Positions 6,842-14,246 of a stretch of 28,544 nucleotides of DNA are shown here, in pieces (the stretch's first letter is position 1; the number at the start of each line of letters is the position of its first letter). Position numbers and translations under genes: made by a program. The notes under the pieces were generated by a model, which was not told where the DNA came from, ran no database searches, and saw nothing but the letters and a program-made list of their open reading frames with translations. The stretch is from assembly GCA_020719045.1 (NCBI GenBank), contig DYQY01000017.1, positions 1 to 28,544 on the forward strand. The letters are read 5' to 3'. This DNA is from Candidatus Termititenax sp. (lineage in GTDB: Bacteria > Margulisbacteria > Riflemargulisbacteria > GWF2-35-9 > DYQY01).

Positions 6842-7273
6842 CTATAAAACTTCCACGCTTACTAAGGGTTGTCCGTATTCAACTGCTTTGCCTGGCTCTA
6901 CTAAAAAATTAACGACTTTGCAGTCAAAATCTAGTCTTTTATGGTTCTCTAAATTCATTGCTTTAACAAAGTATAGCTCGCGTCCTTTAACTATTCTGAC
7001 ATGTGCATCAATCTCTCTTTGCTCAACTGAAGGATAGAAGATTCCTACTCCTTCTGAAGTAATTTCTTTGATGTTTTTATTAATCTCTGGTTGTACTTCT
7101 TTGGCTTGTGGCTGATGCTCGACTGGTGACTGGTTACTAGTGACTGGTGATGATTGATGAATGACTTTGGCTTTGTTTATTGAGATTTTTGTTTTAGTAT
7201 CACTAAAGTTGATTGTTTGTAATTTTGAGTTTTTTAGCATTTCTGATAGTTGGGTTACTTGTTTAATATCCAT
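6842..7273 (-). CDS. Biotin carboxyl carrier (AccB)-like protein lacking the biotin lysine
   Basis: The product has 143 residues behind AGGAG, close to the usual AccB length. The order is AccB-like. It has an N-terminal region beginning MDIKQVTQLSEMLKNSKL, a Pro/Gln-rich linker (about 38-65, partly heptamer-encoded) and a C-terminal barrel-sandwich domain (GVGIFYPS ... VRIVKGREL ... FLVEPGKAVEYGQPLVSVEV). The second half of the domain is well kept, but the biotinylation motif, normally E-A-M-K-[ML], reads K-A-M-N-L. The acceptor lysine is Asn107 and the preceding Glu is Lys. The Gly of the following hairpin is also lost. It therefore should not carry biotin. No accC follows; map lies upstream as in many map-efp-accB-accC loci, but efp is missing. 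It may be a decayed paralogue or a non-catalytic subunit, and a functional accB would have to be elsewhere. Confidence 0.8.
   Translation of the reverse strand: MDIKQVTQLSEMLKNSKLQTINFSDTKTKISINKAKVIHQSSPVTSNQSPVEHQPQAKEVQPEINKNIKEITSEGVGIFYPSVEQREIDAHVRIVKGRELYFVKAMNLENHKRLDFDCKVVNFLVEPGKAVEYGQPLVSVEVL
7125..7166. repeat. Heptamer tract 3, in the BCCP linker
   Basis: Six consecutive 7-bp units in register: GGTGACT, GGTTACT, AGTGACT, GGTGATG, ATTGATG, AATGACT. They differ from the AGTGAAT form mainly by C for A at unit position 6. On the coding strand they give the Ser/Pro/Val/Gln linker between the two halves of the AccB-like protein. Confidence 0.75.
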
Positions 7274-7336
7274 TTTTTACTCCTAGCCTCTCTTGGCGAA
7301 ATTTATAGAGGTCTTTATTCATATTTTTTTGTCGCC

Positions 7337-7358
7337 ACCCTCTCCTAAAAGAGAGGGT
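7337..7358. terminator. Perfect 8-bp hairpin between map and the BCCP-like gene
   Basis: ACCCTCTC (7337-7344) and GAGAGGGT (7351-7358) form a perfect stem with a 6-nt loop. A T-rich stretch (GGGTTTATTT) follows only on the plus strand, whereas both flanking genes are on the minus strand. As a terminator it points the wrong way, so it may be an attenuating hairpin or a small dispersed palindromic repeat. Confidence 0.45.
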
Positions 7359-7384
7359 TTATTTAAAGCTATATTTTAATAGAC

Positions 7385-8146
7385 TTAAATTCTTGTTAGT
7401 ATGTCTGATCCGTTTTCTGTAATAGCCACAGTATCTTCAAATTGGCATGACCATTTACCATCCATTGTAACAACAGTCCAGCCATCGTCCAACACTTTTG
7501 TTTTCCATGTTCCCATATTTATCATAGGTTCAATAGCGATAACCATGCCAGGAACTAACTCAATCCCAGTCCTCCTGTTTCCATAATGTGGAACAGATGG
7601 AGCTTCATGAAGTTCAATACCTACACCATGTCCAACGTATTCTCTAACTACACTAAAGCCCTGTTTTTCAACATGTTTTTGAATAACAAAACCAATATCT
7701 CCGATTCTATTTCCTGGCTTTGCAACTTCGCAGGCAAGCTCTAAGGCATATTTTGTTGCTTCGACTAACTTTTTTACTTTTGGATTAACGTCACCTATCA
7801 TAAACGTTCTGGTTGCATCACCAATATAACCATTTTTTGTAACACCAAAGTCAACTTTAATAATATCTCCATCTAACAAAACTCTATTGCCAGGAATAGC
7901 GTGCACAACTTCATTATTTACTGCAGTGCAAGTACTGTGGAAATAACCAGTTACATCTTTAAAGGAAGGAGAACAATTATTAGAAGCACAGAACTCTGTA
8001 GCTAGATTATCAATATCGATTGTTTTAATGCCTGCTTTAACAAAAGGTGGTAATACTTTATCAAGAAAAGTAGCAACTAATTGAGATGCTGCCCGTATTC
8101 CATCTATCTGTTCAGATGTTTTAATGATAATCTTGTTACTTTTCAC
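7385..8146 (-). CDS. map: Methionine aminopeptidase, type I
   Basis: The product has 253 residues if started at GTG 8146; a longer frame opens at another GTG (8161). The inner GTG has GAGGG (about 8155-8159) upstream and gives the usual N-terminus ending in IIIKTSEQIDGIRAASQLV, so it is preferred. The metal ligands of the pita-bread fold are present: Asp in IKVDFGV, Asp in GYIGDATRTF, His in YVGHGVGIELHE, Glu in MVIAIEPM and Glu in CQFEDTVAI. It removes the N-terminal Met from nascent proteins. The start region and its ribosome site fall in or next to a heptamer tract. Confidence 0.96.
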   Translation of the reverse strand: MKSNKIIIKTSEQIDGIRAASQLVATFLDKVLPPFVKAGIKTIDIDNLATEFCASNNCSPSFKDVTGYFHSTCTAVNNEVVHAIPGNRVLLDGDIIKVDFGVTKNGYIGDATRTFMIGDVNPKVKKLVEATKYALELACEVAKPGNRIGDIGFVIQKHVEKQGFSVVREYVGHGVGIELHEAPSVPHYGNRRTGIELVPGMVIAIEPMINMGTWKTKVLDDGWTVVTMDGKWSCQFEDTVAITENGSDILTRI

Positions 8147-8161
8147 TATTCCAACCCTCAC

Positions 8162-8203
8162 TGTTTACTGTTTACGATTTACTATTAACAATTTACAATA
8201 ATC
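8162..8203. repeat. Heptamer tract 4, the map/trmB divergent spacer
   Basis: Six consecutive 7-bp units on the plus strand: TGTTTAC, TGTTTAC, GATTTAC, TATTAAC, AATTTAC, AATAATC. The reverse complements (GTAAACA, GTAAATC ...) belong to the RGTRAAN variant also seen at 16521-16541. The phase can be followed leftward into the first codons of map, to about 8137. The tract makes up nearly all of the spacer between the two divergent genes. Confidence 0.72.
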
Positions 8204-8208
8204 CAACC

Positions 8209-8832
8209 ATGAGAGTTAGAAAGCATGCAAATCCGTTTAACTTTAGCAAAGATAAAGAAAAAATACAAATTGATAAAGTTTTTCATAATCCAACCAACAC
8301 TCTTACCCTTGAGTTAGGTTTTGCGCATGGAGAATACCTATTAGATAGAGCAAAAAAGGAAATAAGCAACAATTTCATAGGCTTTGAAGTAAGAGAACAG
8401 CTAGTTGAGAAAGTCCTTAAACTAGCTGAGAAAGATAAGTTAACTAACGTTTATGTTACTCATGCAAGCTCACTAGTAAATATTGATATTATTCCTGATA
8501 ACAGTGTTAATGAAGTAATTGCCTTCTTTTGTGACCCTTGTTTTAAAACAAAGCACCATAAACGTAGAATTATTAACCAAAAATTCCTGACCGAGATTAA
8601 GCCTAAGCTTAAGAAAGATAATACACTATACTTTCAGACTGACGTACAAGAATTGTATGAAGCAACATTGAATTATATAAATAATGATAATGATTATGAG
8701 ATTATTACCAAAGAAATCGTCACCGGAGTGCCGAATAAAACTGGTTCTACCTCTTGGTTTGAGAAGAGATGCTTAGATAACGAGTGGCCAATACACCGAA
8801 TATTATTTAAGTTATCTTCCAAAAGTAGCTAA
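8209..8832 (+). CDS. trmB: tRNA (guanine-N7-)-methyltransferase, divergent
   Basis: The product has 207 residues and is the only complete housekeeping gene on the plus strand. It is a SAM-dependent methyltransferase forming m7G46 in tRNA. The SAM site reads LTLELGFAHGEYLLDRA, then NFIGFEVREQLVEK. The TrmB signature normally around PDPWPKKRHHKRR is FCDPCFKTKHHKRRIINQKFL here, keeping the Asp, Pro, His and Arg residues but lacking the Trp. LYFQTDVQELYEATL matches the kTD...ly motif, and GSTSWFEKR...P matches the C-terminal T-x-[YF]-E block. The ATG has no ribosome site; upstream is the heptamer tract. The 3' end overlaps the convergent phosphohexomutase by 21 bp. Confidence 0.85.
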   Translation: MRVRKHANPFNFSKDKEKIQIDKVFHNPTNTLTLELGFAHGEYLLDRAKKEISNNFIGFEVREQLVEKVLKLAEKDKLTNVYVTHASSLVNIDIIPDNSVNEVIAFFCDPCFKTKHHKRRIINQKFLTEIKPKLKKDNTLYFQTDVQELYEATLNYINNDNDYEIITKEIVTGVPNKTGSTSWFEKRCLDNEWPIHRILFKLSSKSS

Positions 8833-10647
8833 AGCTTCATTTAATATTCCTAAACCAGCATCAGCATAAAGCTTCTGTTTAGCAGCAGGTTCTGTAGCAT
8901 TTAATTCAGTCTTGCTTGTAACTTCATAATATACTCGGAACTTTGGTTCAGTGCCTGATGAACGAACTAATAACCAGCTGTTGTCATCAAATACAAGCAT
9001 GATTCCATCAGCAGTGTTAGTAGCTATCACTTTCTTGGTTTCATCTCCAATTTTAAAAGTTTCTGCATCTTTATATTGGGTTTGAAGTAGCTTCTCAACA
9101 TCTACTCTCAACTTCTTCCAATCAACAATAGAAATATCCTTTACTTCTCTAGGTGACTGAGAAGCATAATAAAAACCATACTTGTCTTGAAGCTCTTTTT
9201 GGTATTCACCAATATCCATTTTTTGTGTCATCATGATTTGTAATGCCATTAAAAATCCTGCAATTCCATCCTTTTCAAGAGTATGACCTCTAAAAGAAAT
9301 ACCATCAGATTCTTCATATTTAACTAAAGAAGCTGTTAGTGGACGGAAAAACTTAAACCCTACTCCAACTTGATAGTTTCCTTGATTATTCTCTGAAGCA
9401 ATTGCAACTGAAAACTTAGACGAAGGAAGAGTTGTAGCAACTGGACCATTATGTCCTTTGCTTAACAAATGACCATAAGCAATTGGTCCAAACTGATTCA
9501 TGGATATATCTTTATTAGCTGTTCCAAATCTTATTCTATCTGCATCTGGGTCTAAAGCTACAACTAAGGTCATTTTTCTGTTTGGCTCAGCTGTTTGTTT
9601 AGCTTTTGCCATATCAATAATTACCTTTTGATTAACTGGATTAGGTTCTGGTTTTACACCGTGGAAAGAATAATCTTCATTAGTGTTAATGAATTGCATT
9701 GCTCCGGACTTAACTAACTCAACAACCAATTCTTCACCAAGTATTTTTTGTATATACCCTCTTGAAGAACCGTGCATATTATCTACCAATATGAATAATT
9801 CATTTTGTTTTTCTTTTAAGAAAGCTCTAATAGCTTGTAAATCAAACAATCCATCACCAGAAGCAAACTGCTCTTCTAGAAAAGCTGTATATATTGTTGC
9901 TGCATCCACTCTACTAATAAAATCAGCATAGGAATCTTCTGCTTTAGAAAAGGTAGATTGACCATCCATATATTTTTCTGATTCTTTCATAATCAAATCT
10001 GTTAAGTTTTTATCAGCTGGTCCGCCATCAGCAGGATTAAACTTAAGTCCAGCATAATTCATTGGATTATGTGATGGTGTCATGTTAATAGAACCAGCAG
10101 CTCCTAACTTAACAACAAGAGCTGAGCCTACACCAGTAGGACATTCTCCAGCAAAATGGATATTAATACCTGCAGCAGCTAGTTCTTTCATAGCTGCATC
10201 CATAAACTCTTCTCCCATAAATCGGTTGTCTCTAAAAACAACAATACCTTTTTCTTGAACTTCCTCAAACGAAGAATATCCATTAGTAGCTAAAAATTCC
10301 GCTGAACGCATCATATCAATAATAGATTTTGTAACTTTATGCACATTAAGAACGGTAAAGTCTTTCCCTATAATACCTCTCCAACCAGATGTTCCAAATA
10401 CAATAGTTGTAGGTTCAATGGAGGTTCTAGCCTGTTCACCCATAAATTCACGAATCTTATTTATAATATGCTTACATGATTTAATTTCAGCTAACGTTGC
10501 TTCTTTGGTATTGTAGTAATTACCTAGAAGATTAGCTACTGCCCATAAGTCAGATTTATCAATTGCTTCTTTTGTTTTTTCAATAATATTAAGGTTATTT
10601 ATTACGCTTAATACTTCTAATTTTATACTTTCTATTAATGTAGACAT
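8812..10647 (-). CDS. Phosphoglucomutase/phosphomannomutase family protein
   Basis: An alpha-D-phosphohexomutase of 611 residues that shifts phosphate between C1 and C6 of a hexose phosphate. FGTSGWRGIIG (84-94) opens domain 1. TPSHNP (190-195) holds the phospho-Ser (Ser192), DPDADR (365-370) the metal ligands, GISFRGHT the sugar loop and RSSGTEPKFRVYYE the C-terminal phosphate site. About 80 extra residues precede the FGTSGWRG block, making it longer than the usual 450-550. The ATG is preceded by GGGAG at 7 nt. Substrate specificity (Glc or Man) cannot be settled. It is transcribed alone and converges with trmB with overlapping 3' ends. Confidence 0.92.
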   Translation of the reverse strand: MSTLIESIKLEVLSVINNLNIIEKTKEAIDKSDLWAVANLLGNYYNTKEATLAEIKSCKHIINKIREFMGEQARTSIEPTTIVFGTSGWRGIIGKDFTVLNVHKVTKSIIDMMRSAEFLATNGYSSFEEVQEKGIVVFRDNRFMGEEFMDAAMKELAAAGINIHFAGECPTGVGSALVVKLGAAGSINMTPSHNPMNYAGLKFNPADGGPADKNLTDLIMKESEKYMDGQSTFSKAEDSYADFISRVDAATIYTAFLEEQFASGDGLFDLQAIRAFLKEKQNELFILVDNMHGSSRGYIQKILGEELVVELVKSGAMQFINTNEDYSFHGVKPEPNPVNQKVIIDMAKAKQTAEPNRKMTLVVALDPDADRIRFGTANKDISMNQFGPIAYGHLLSKGHNGPVATTLPSSKFSVAIASENNQGNYQVGVGFKFFRPLTASLVKYEESDGISFRGHTLEKDGIAGFLMALQIMMTQKMDIGEYQKELQDKYGFYYASQSPREVKDISIVDWKKLRVDVEKLLQTQYKDAETFKIGDETKKVIATNTADGIMLVFDDNSWLLVRSSGTEPKFRVYYEVTSKTELNATEPAAKQKLYADAGLGILNEALATFGR

Positions 10648-10760
10648 ATTACTACTCCCACTTGATATTATTTTCTTATGCTTATTTTACACTCCTTATT
10701 TGATATCGAATACTAGAATATATCGATATTGTATTGTATTAATACATCTGAAATATTTAA

Positions 10761-10886
10761 TATTATTTTTTTGTTGGTCTTCATAGAATAACTGCAAAGG
10801 ATTATGAAGAAAATCCAAATGATTATGGTAAACCATTTCCTCTATACTTAGAAAAACCATTATATAGAGACTTAAATATTAAGTAA
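10761..10886 (+). pseudogene. Possible remnant of an unrelated gene (C-terminal piece)
   Basis: In the 224-bp gap between the HAD and phosphohexomutase genes, one plus-strand frame is open for 41 codons to a TAA at 10884-10886. It encodes a protein-like sequence containing HRITAKDYEENPNDYGKPFP and LYLEKPLYRDL. It has no start codon, and a stop (TAA 10758-10760) closes it upstream. Its composition looks like real coding sequence rather than spacer. The last 15 bp overlap the end of the HAD gene. The family is not recognised. Confidence 0.35.
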
Positions 10887-11705
10887 AATCTTACAGACTT
10901 CTTCATGAGTTGCAACTGTTTTGTATGGTGAGAATTCTGATGCTTTGTTGATTATTTCGATTCTATTCTCATTTTTAAAGGTCTCAAGCAAATGCAACCC
11001 AAGCACATTTAAGGCTGGTCTAGCATTATAAGCTAACTGCATGTCGCTAATACTATCTCCAACATAGTAAATACAACCATACTTCTCAACTTCATTTAGC
11101 TGGTATAACAAAACTGGATTTTGTTTATCCTTACCAAACACTGATAATTCTGGTTTGAATTCAAACCAATTCTTATTCATGTCTTCAACACTTACAACTT
11201 GATCAAAGAAATGGTTAATTTTAAAGTGTTGAATGGCTAGTATTGCTTCTTTGTAGGTTCTTCCAGTAATAATCTTAAAAAGACCAAATTTATTATTTAA
11301 TTCCGATAGTTGTTCAGAAGAAAAAATTAGTGTTTCGGTTTCCCATAATCCTTTAGGTATATTAATAATTGGTTTTTTACCTTCAATTTCTTTAAATAAA
11401 CTATTCCCTAAGTAATAACACTGAAAAACATCTTTAATCTCAGAAAATGATATTTTCTCTAAATCATTTTTCACTGTTTTAAATTCCTCTATCTCTCTAC
11501 TAGTAAGCGCAGCATTGGTTATTGCGTAGGCTACAATCCAATCATTATTAAATCCAGACAACATTTTAGTGTCAGAAATAATCTGTCTATTTATACTCTT
11601 CTTGAGAAAATACTCTACAGTAAGCTTAATTGCCTCTAAATAGGATTTTTCAGTATTAACAAGTGTTCCGTCTATGTCGAATACTAATAGTGAGCTAGTT
11701 CTCAT
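10872..11705 (-). CDS. HAD-superfamily phosphatase
   Basis: The product has 277 residues. HAD motif I is LLVFDIDGTLVNTE (7-20), motif II is KIITGRTYKE, and motif IV is YYVGDSISDMQLAYNA with the acidic pair. A helical cap lies between motifs I and II (about 20-135). The cap begins with SYLEAIKLTVEYFLKK and has LSGFNNDWIVAYAI. This GFNNDW signature is, from memory, that of a small HAD subfamily (IA hypothetical 1, known from cyanobacteria and archaea). The substrate is unknown. It overlaps the LpxB-like gene by 11 bp and is the last gene of the hisIE transcript. Confidence 0.82.
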   Translation of the reverse strand: MRTSSLLVFDIDGTLVNTEKSYLEAIKLTVEYFLKKSINRQIISDTKMLSGFNNDWIVAYAITNAALTSREIEEFKTVKNDLEKISFSEIKDVFQCYYLGNSLFKEIEGKKPIINIPKGLWETETLIFSSEQLSELNNKFGLFKIITGRTYKEAILAIQHFKINHFFDQVVSVEDMNKNWFEFKPELSVFGKDKQNPVLLYQLNEVEKYGCIYYVGDSISDMQLAYNARPALNVLGLHLLETFKNENRIEIINKASEFSPYKTVATHEEVCKILLNI

Positions 11706-12771
11706 AATAAGATTTTATTTTTAAAACCATATTATCTAGTACGCTAGAAGTTTTAGATAGTGATTTGCACTGTTCTTTAATTTTAACTAACTCTTGCTTG
11801 TTATTAATTAATTCCTTTATCTTTAAAGCAATTTGTTTAGCAGTTAATTCTCCAACAAGTTCAGGGAAAATTTCTTTGCCTTCTTTTCTATTAACCAAAC
11901 TAGTGTATTCAATATTCTTCTTCATGTACTCAAGAATCAATCTCTTCTTAATATATCTTCCGCCAGGAAGGTTTGCTAACAGACCTAGTATTCCAGGAAA
12001 ATCTATTACTTTTGGCTCATTAAAAGGGAAAATAATAAGTGAAGGTGCATTCAAGTAGGATAATTGTATATTATTTGTTCCAGGAATTGTTACGCAAAGT
12101 TCAGCTGTCTTCATAAGCTCTGCACTCTTATTTCTATAAGTAGTTAATATTCTTGAGTCGTATTTAGCTTGATTAATAACATCATCTGAAATATATGGGG
12201 ATATGCTATATATGCATTTATATTCACCAGGTAATAACTTTGTTACATCCTGAAAAATAGGAAACAAAGCCTTAAATTGCTTTGGTCTGCTACCTGGAAA
12301 AAAAACAATGTTTTTAGTCTTTTTTAAAGTATCTATTAATGCAGCATCTTCTTGGTAATCTTCAAAAAAAGAATACATTAAATCGCCATCAACGTCACGG
12401 GTAAAAACTTTATCAAAAAAACCTTTAAAACTTTGATTCCCTTCAGTGTAAGCAATTGCTGGGAAATTGTATCTTTTCTTAACAAGTACAGCCTTAGCTG
12501 CCTCTCCTCCCATAAACACAACACAGCCTTTTGTGGATGGCTCAAATGGTAAGTTTATTAGCCTTTGTTTAAATTCTTTTGCAGAAAAAACATAATCAAG
12601 TTCTTTGATCTGCTTTGCTACTTCATATTCATTTCCTGTCTTAAATCTACAAGGAACTATAAATAGAGTAATCCTAATATCTTTAATATCCTTTTTAATT
12701 CTTTTAACAAATGGGTGCACCCACGTTGTTATCTCTCCTGGACCATTAGATGTAATAAACAAATCAAACAT
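11695..12771 (-). CDS. LpxB-like (lipid-A-disaccharide synthase-related) glycosyltransferase
   Basis: The product has 358 residues. It resembles GT19/LpxB in its order of blocks: FITSNGPGEITTWVHPFV at the N-terminus, VFMGGEAAK, FTRDVDGD, a central IVFFPGSRPKQFKALFPIF, then a nucleotide-sugar site with LCVTIPGTNNIQLSYLNAPSLIIFPFN and a helical tail. It lacks several typical LpxB residues and is closer to the 'lipid-A-disaccharide synthase-related' group seen in cyanobacteria and relatives than to true LpxB. No other lpx gene is in the window. The sugar acceptor is therefore open. AGGAG lies 8 nt before the ATG. The start overlaps the PHP gene by 8 bp. Confidence 0.75.
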   Translation of the reverse strand: MFDLFITSNGPGEITTWVHPFVKRIKKDIKDIRITLFIVPCRFKTGNEYEVAKQIKELDYVFSAKEFKQRLINLPFEPSTKGCVVFMGGEAAKAVLVKKRYNFPAIAYTEGNQSFKGFFDKVFTRDVDGDLMYSFFEDYQEDAALIDTLKKTKNIVFFPGSRPKQFKALFPIFQDVTKLLPGEYKCIYSISPYISDDVINQAKYDSRILTTYRNKSAELMKTAELCVTIPGTNNIQLSYLNAPSLIIFPFNEPKVIDFPGILGLLANLPGGRYIKKRLILEYMKKNIEYTSLVNRKEGKEIFPELVGELTAKQIALKIKELINNKQELVKIKEQCKSLSKTSSVLDNMVLKIKSYYEN

Positions 12772-13471
12772 TAAAACACTCCTTAAATAAATTGATATTA
12801 GAATTAACTATTAAATCCTCTGGATAATTTACCTCTTTAGCTAGCTGGATAGACATATCTAACACACCAACTTGCTCATGAAAGTGAGCATCGCTACTTA
12901 GAATTATTTTATTACCTATTTCCTTTGCTAACAACAACATTTTTTTGCCAACCTCATAGGAACCTGGTCTAATATAACCATAAGACGAGTTATTAATCTC
13001 GATTAATACATTTTTTTCTTTAGCTTTTAATAAAACAGACTCGTAATCTACAGGTATAGCTGGATTATCTATATGCCCTAAAATCTTAACTAATGGCTTA
13101 TCCATAACCTTTAGGTATCCATTGGTATATTGCTTCTGAGAGTAATATGCTGGTGATATTCCTGGATGATAACTTGCAATAGCGTAATCCAAAGTCGAAA
13201 GGATAGTACTTTTTAAATCGATAGTCCCTTCATCGTCTAATATATTTAACTCTATTCCCTTTAGTAGACGTACACCTTCTAAATGCTCAGGAAGTATCCT
13301 TAAGTTCATAAAAAAATACTCATGAGGTCCATCGTTCATTGCAGGGCCATGGTCTGTAATTCCTATAACACTTAAACCATTTTGGCTTGCTTGCTTAGCA
13401 TATTCAGTAACAGTTGAATAAGCGTGTTGACTTGCAATTGTATGGAGATGAAGATCTGCACAAATATTCAT
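12764..13471 (-). CDS. PHP-domain phosphoesterase (YcdX-like)
   Basis: A metal-dependent phosphoesterase of 235 residues. The metal-binding motifs of the PHP family are present: DLHLHTIAS (6-14), GITDHGPAMNDGPH (about 38-51), KGIELNIL (Glu), IASYHPG, LGHIDNPA and LSSDAHFHEQVG. The order and length match the YcdX subfamily with its trinuclear metal site. In some bacteria a PHP enzyme acts as histidinol-phosphate phosphatase, and the direct junction with hisIE (TAATG, one shared base at 13471) makes that worth considering. However, YcdX-type sequences differ from HisK/HisJ, so the role is not assigned. Confidence 0.88.
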   Translation of the reverse strand: MNICADLHLHTIASQHAYSTVTEYAKQASQNGLSVIGITDHGPAMNDGPHEYFFMNLRILPEHLEGVRLLKGIELNILDDEGTIDLKSTILSTLDYAIASYHPGISPAYYSQKQYTNGYLKVMDKPLVKILGHIDNPAIPVDYESVLLKAKEKNVLIEINNSSYGYIRPGSYEVGKKMLLLAKEIGNKIILSSDAHFHEQVGVLDMSIQLAKEVNYPEDLIVNSNINLFKECFNV

Positions 13472-14094
13472 TATTTATATCTTTTTATAAGCTCTTTTTG
13501 TATATCTGAAATATCAACACCAGCATCAACTAAAGCTAATAATAGATGAAAAACTAAGTCAGCAGATTCATAAATAATCTCTTCCTTATCCTTATTTTTA
13601 AGCGCTATAACTGTTTCTACAGCCTCTTCTCCAACTTTCTGAATAATTTTATCAGAACCCTTTTTAAATAAAGAAGTAACGTAAGAGCCCTCTGGCATTT
13701 CAGCTTTTCTGCCATCTAGCTTCTTATATAAATCTGTAAAAATAGAAAAAATTGCTGGTTTATCAGTCTCAACTAATGAAATATCTCGATAAAAACAGGT
13801 CTCATTGTTTGTATGACATGCTGGACCTTCTTCTTCTACTAAGTAAATAACGCTATCTTCATCGCAATCAATTAAAATATCAACTATTTTTTGTTTACTA
13901 CCAGATGTCTCACCTTTAACCCATAATTCATTTCTGCTTCTGGAAAAATAGGTAGCAAAATTCGAAAGGACTGTCTGCTCTATTGCTTCCTTGTTAGCAT
14001 AAGCCTGCATAAGCACTTTTCCTGTTAAGTAGCTCTGAGTAACTATCGGCAATAGTCCGTTTTGGTCGAATTTTAAATTAGAATAATCTGTCAT
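13471..14094 (-). CDS. hisIE: Fused phosphoribosyl-AMP cyclohydrolase / phosphoribosyl-ATP pyrophosphatase
   Basis: A bifunctional histidine enzyme of 207 residues catalysing steps 2 and 3 of the pathway. The HisI domain (about 1-110) shows QAYANKEAIEQT, YFSRSRNELWVKGETSG, the metal-binding DCDEDS and the Cys pair in GPACHTNNETCF. The HisE domain (about 112-205) shows the all-alpha NTP pyrophosphatase signature GSDKIIQKVGEEAVETVIA and ESADLVFHLLLAL. No other his biosynthesis gene is in the window. An AGGAGG-like GGAGG (14107-14111) lies 12 nt before the ATG, a little far. Confidence 0.96.
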   Translation of the reverse strand: MTDYSNLKFDQNGLLPIVTQSYLTGKVLMQAYANKEAIEQTVLSNFATYFSRSRNELWVKGETSGSKQKIVDILIDCDEDSVIYLVEEEGPACHTNNETCFYRDISLVETDKPAIFSIFTDLYKKLDGRKAEMPEGSYVTSLFKKGSDKIIQKVGEEAVETVIALKNKDKEEIIYESADLVFHLLLALVDAGVDISDIQKELIKRYK

Positions 14095-14123
14095 ATAAAT
14101 ACTTAACCTCCGTTATCAAAAAA

Positions 14124-14132
14124 AGTATAGCA
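14124..14132 (-). promoter_or_regulatory. Extended -10 promoter for the hisIE operon
   Basis: On the minus strand TGCTATACT (14124-14132) is an extended -10 (TGnTATAnT-like), placing a start about 22 nt before the hisIE ATG. The -35 is poor, as is common with extended -10 promoters. Confidence 0.45.
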
Positions 14133-14214
14133 GAATATAGCTATCTAAGGAAGAAGCTTAAGTGTTGAGTTTTATAATGTATCTAAGTAGGTTCTTAGTT
14201 CATCAGGATCATTA

Positions 14215-14230
14215 GGTAGTGTACACTACC
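14215..14230. repeat. Perfect 16-bp palindrome
   Basis: GGTAGTGTACACTACC is fully self-complementary. It lies in the 276-bp gap between lnt and hisIE, between a small open frame and the hisIE promoter. It could be a dimeric regulator site or the trace of an element end. A GTAGTGT string also occurs near the right edge of the window (about 28493-28499). Confidence 0.6.
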
Positions 14231-14246
14231 CGGAAGAATGCCCCTT

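Noticed and set aside
13471-14094. Full histidine operon
   Set aside because: Only hisIE is present. hisS at the other end is a tRNA synthetase, not part of the pathway.
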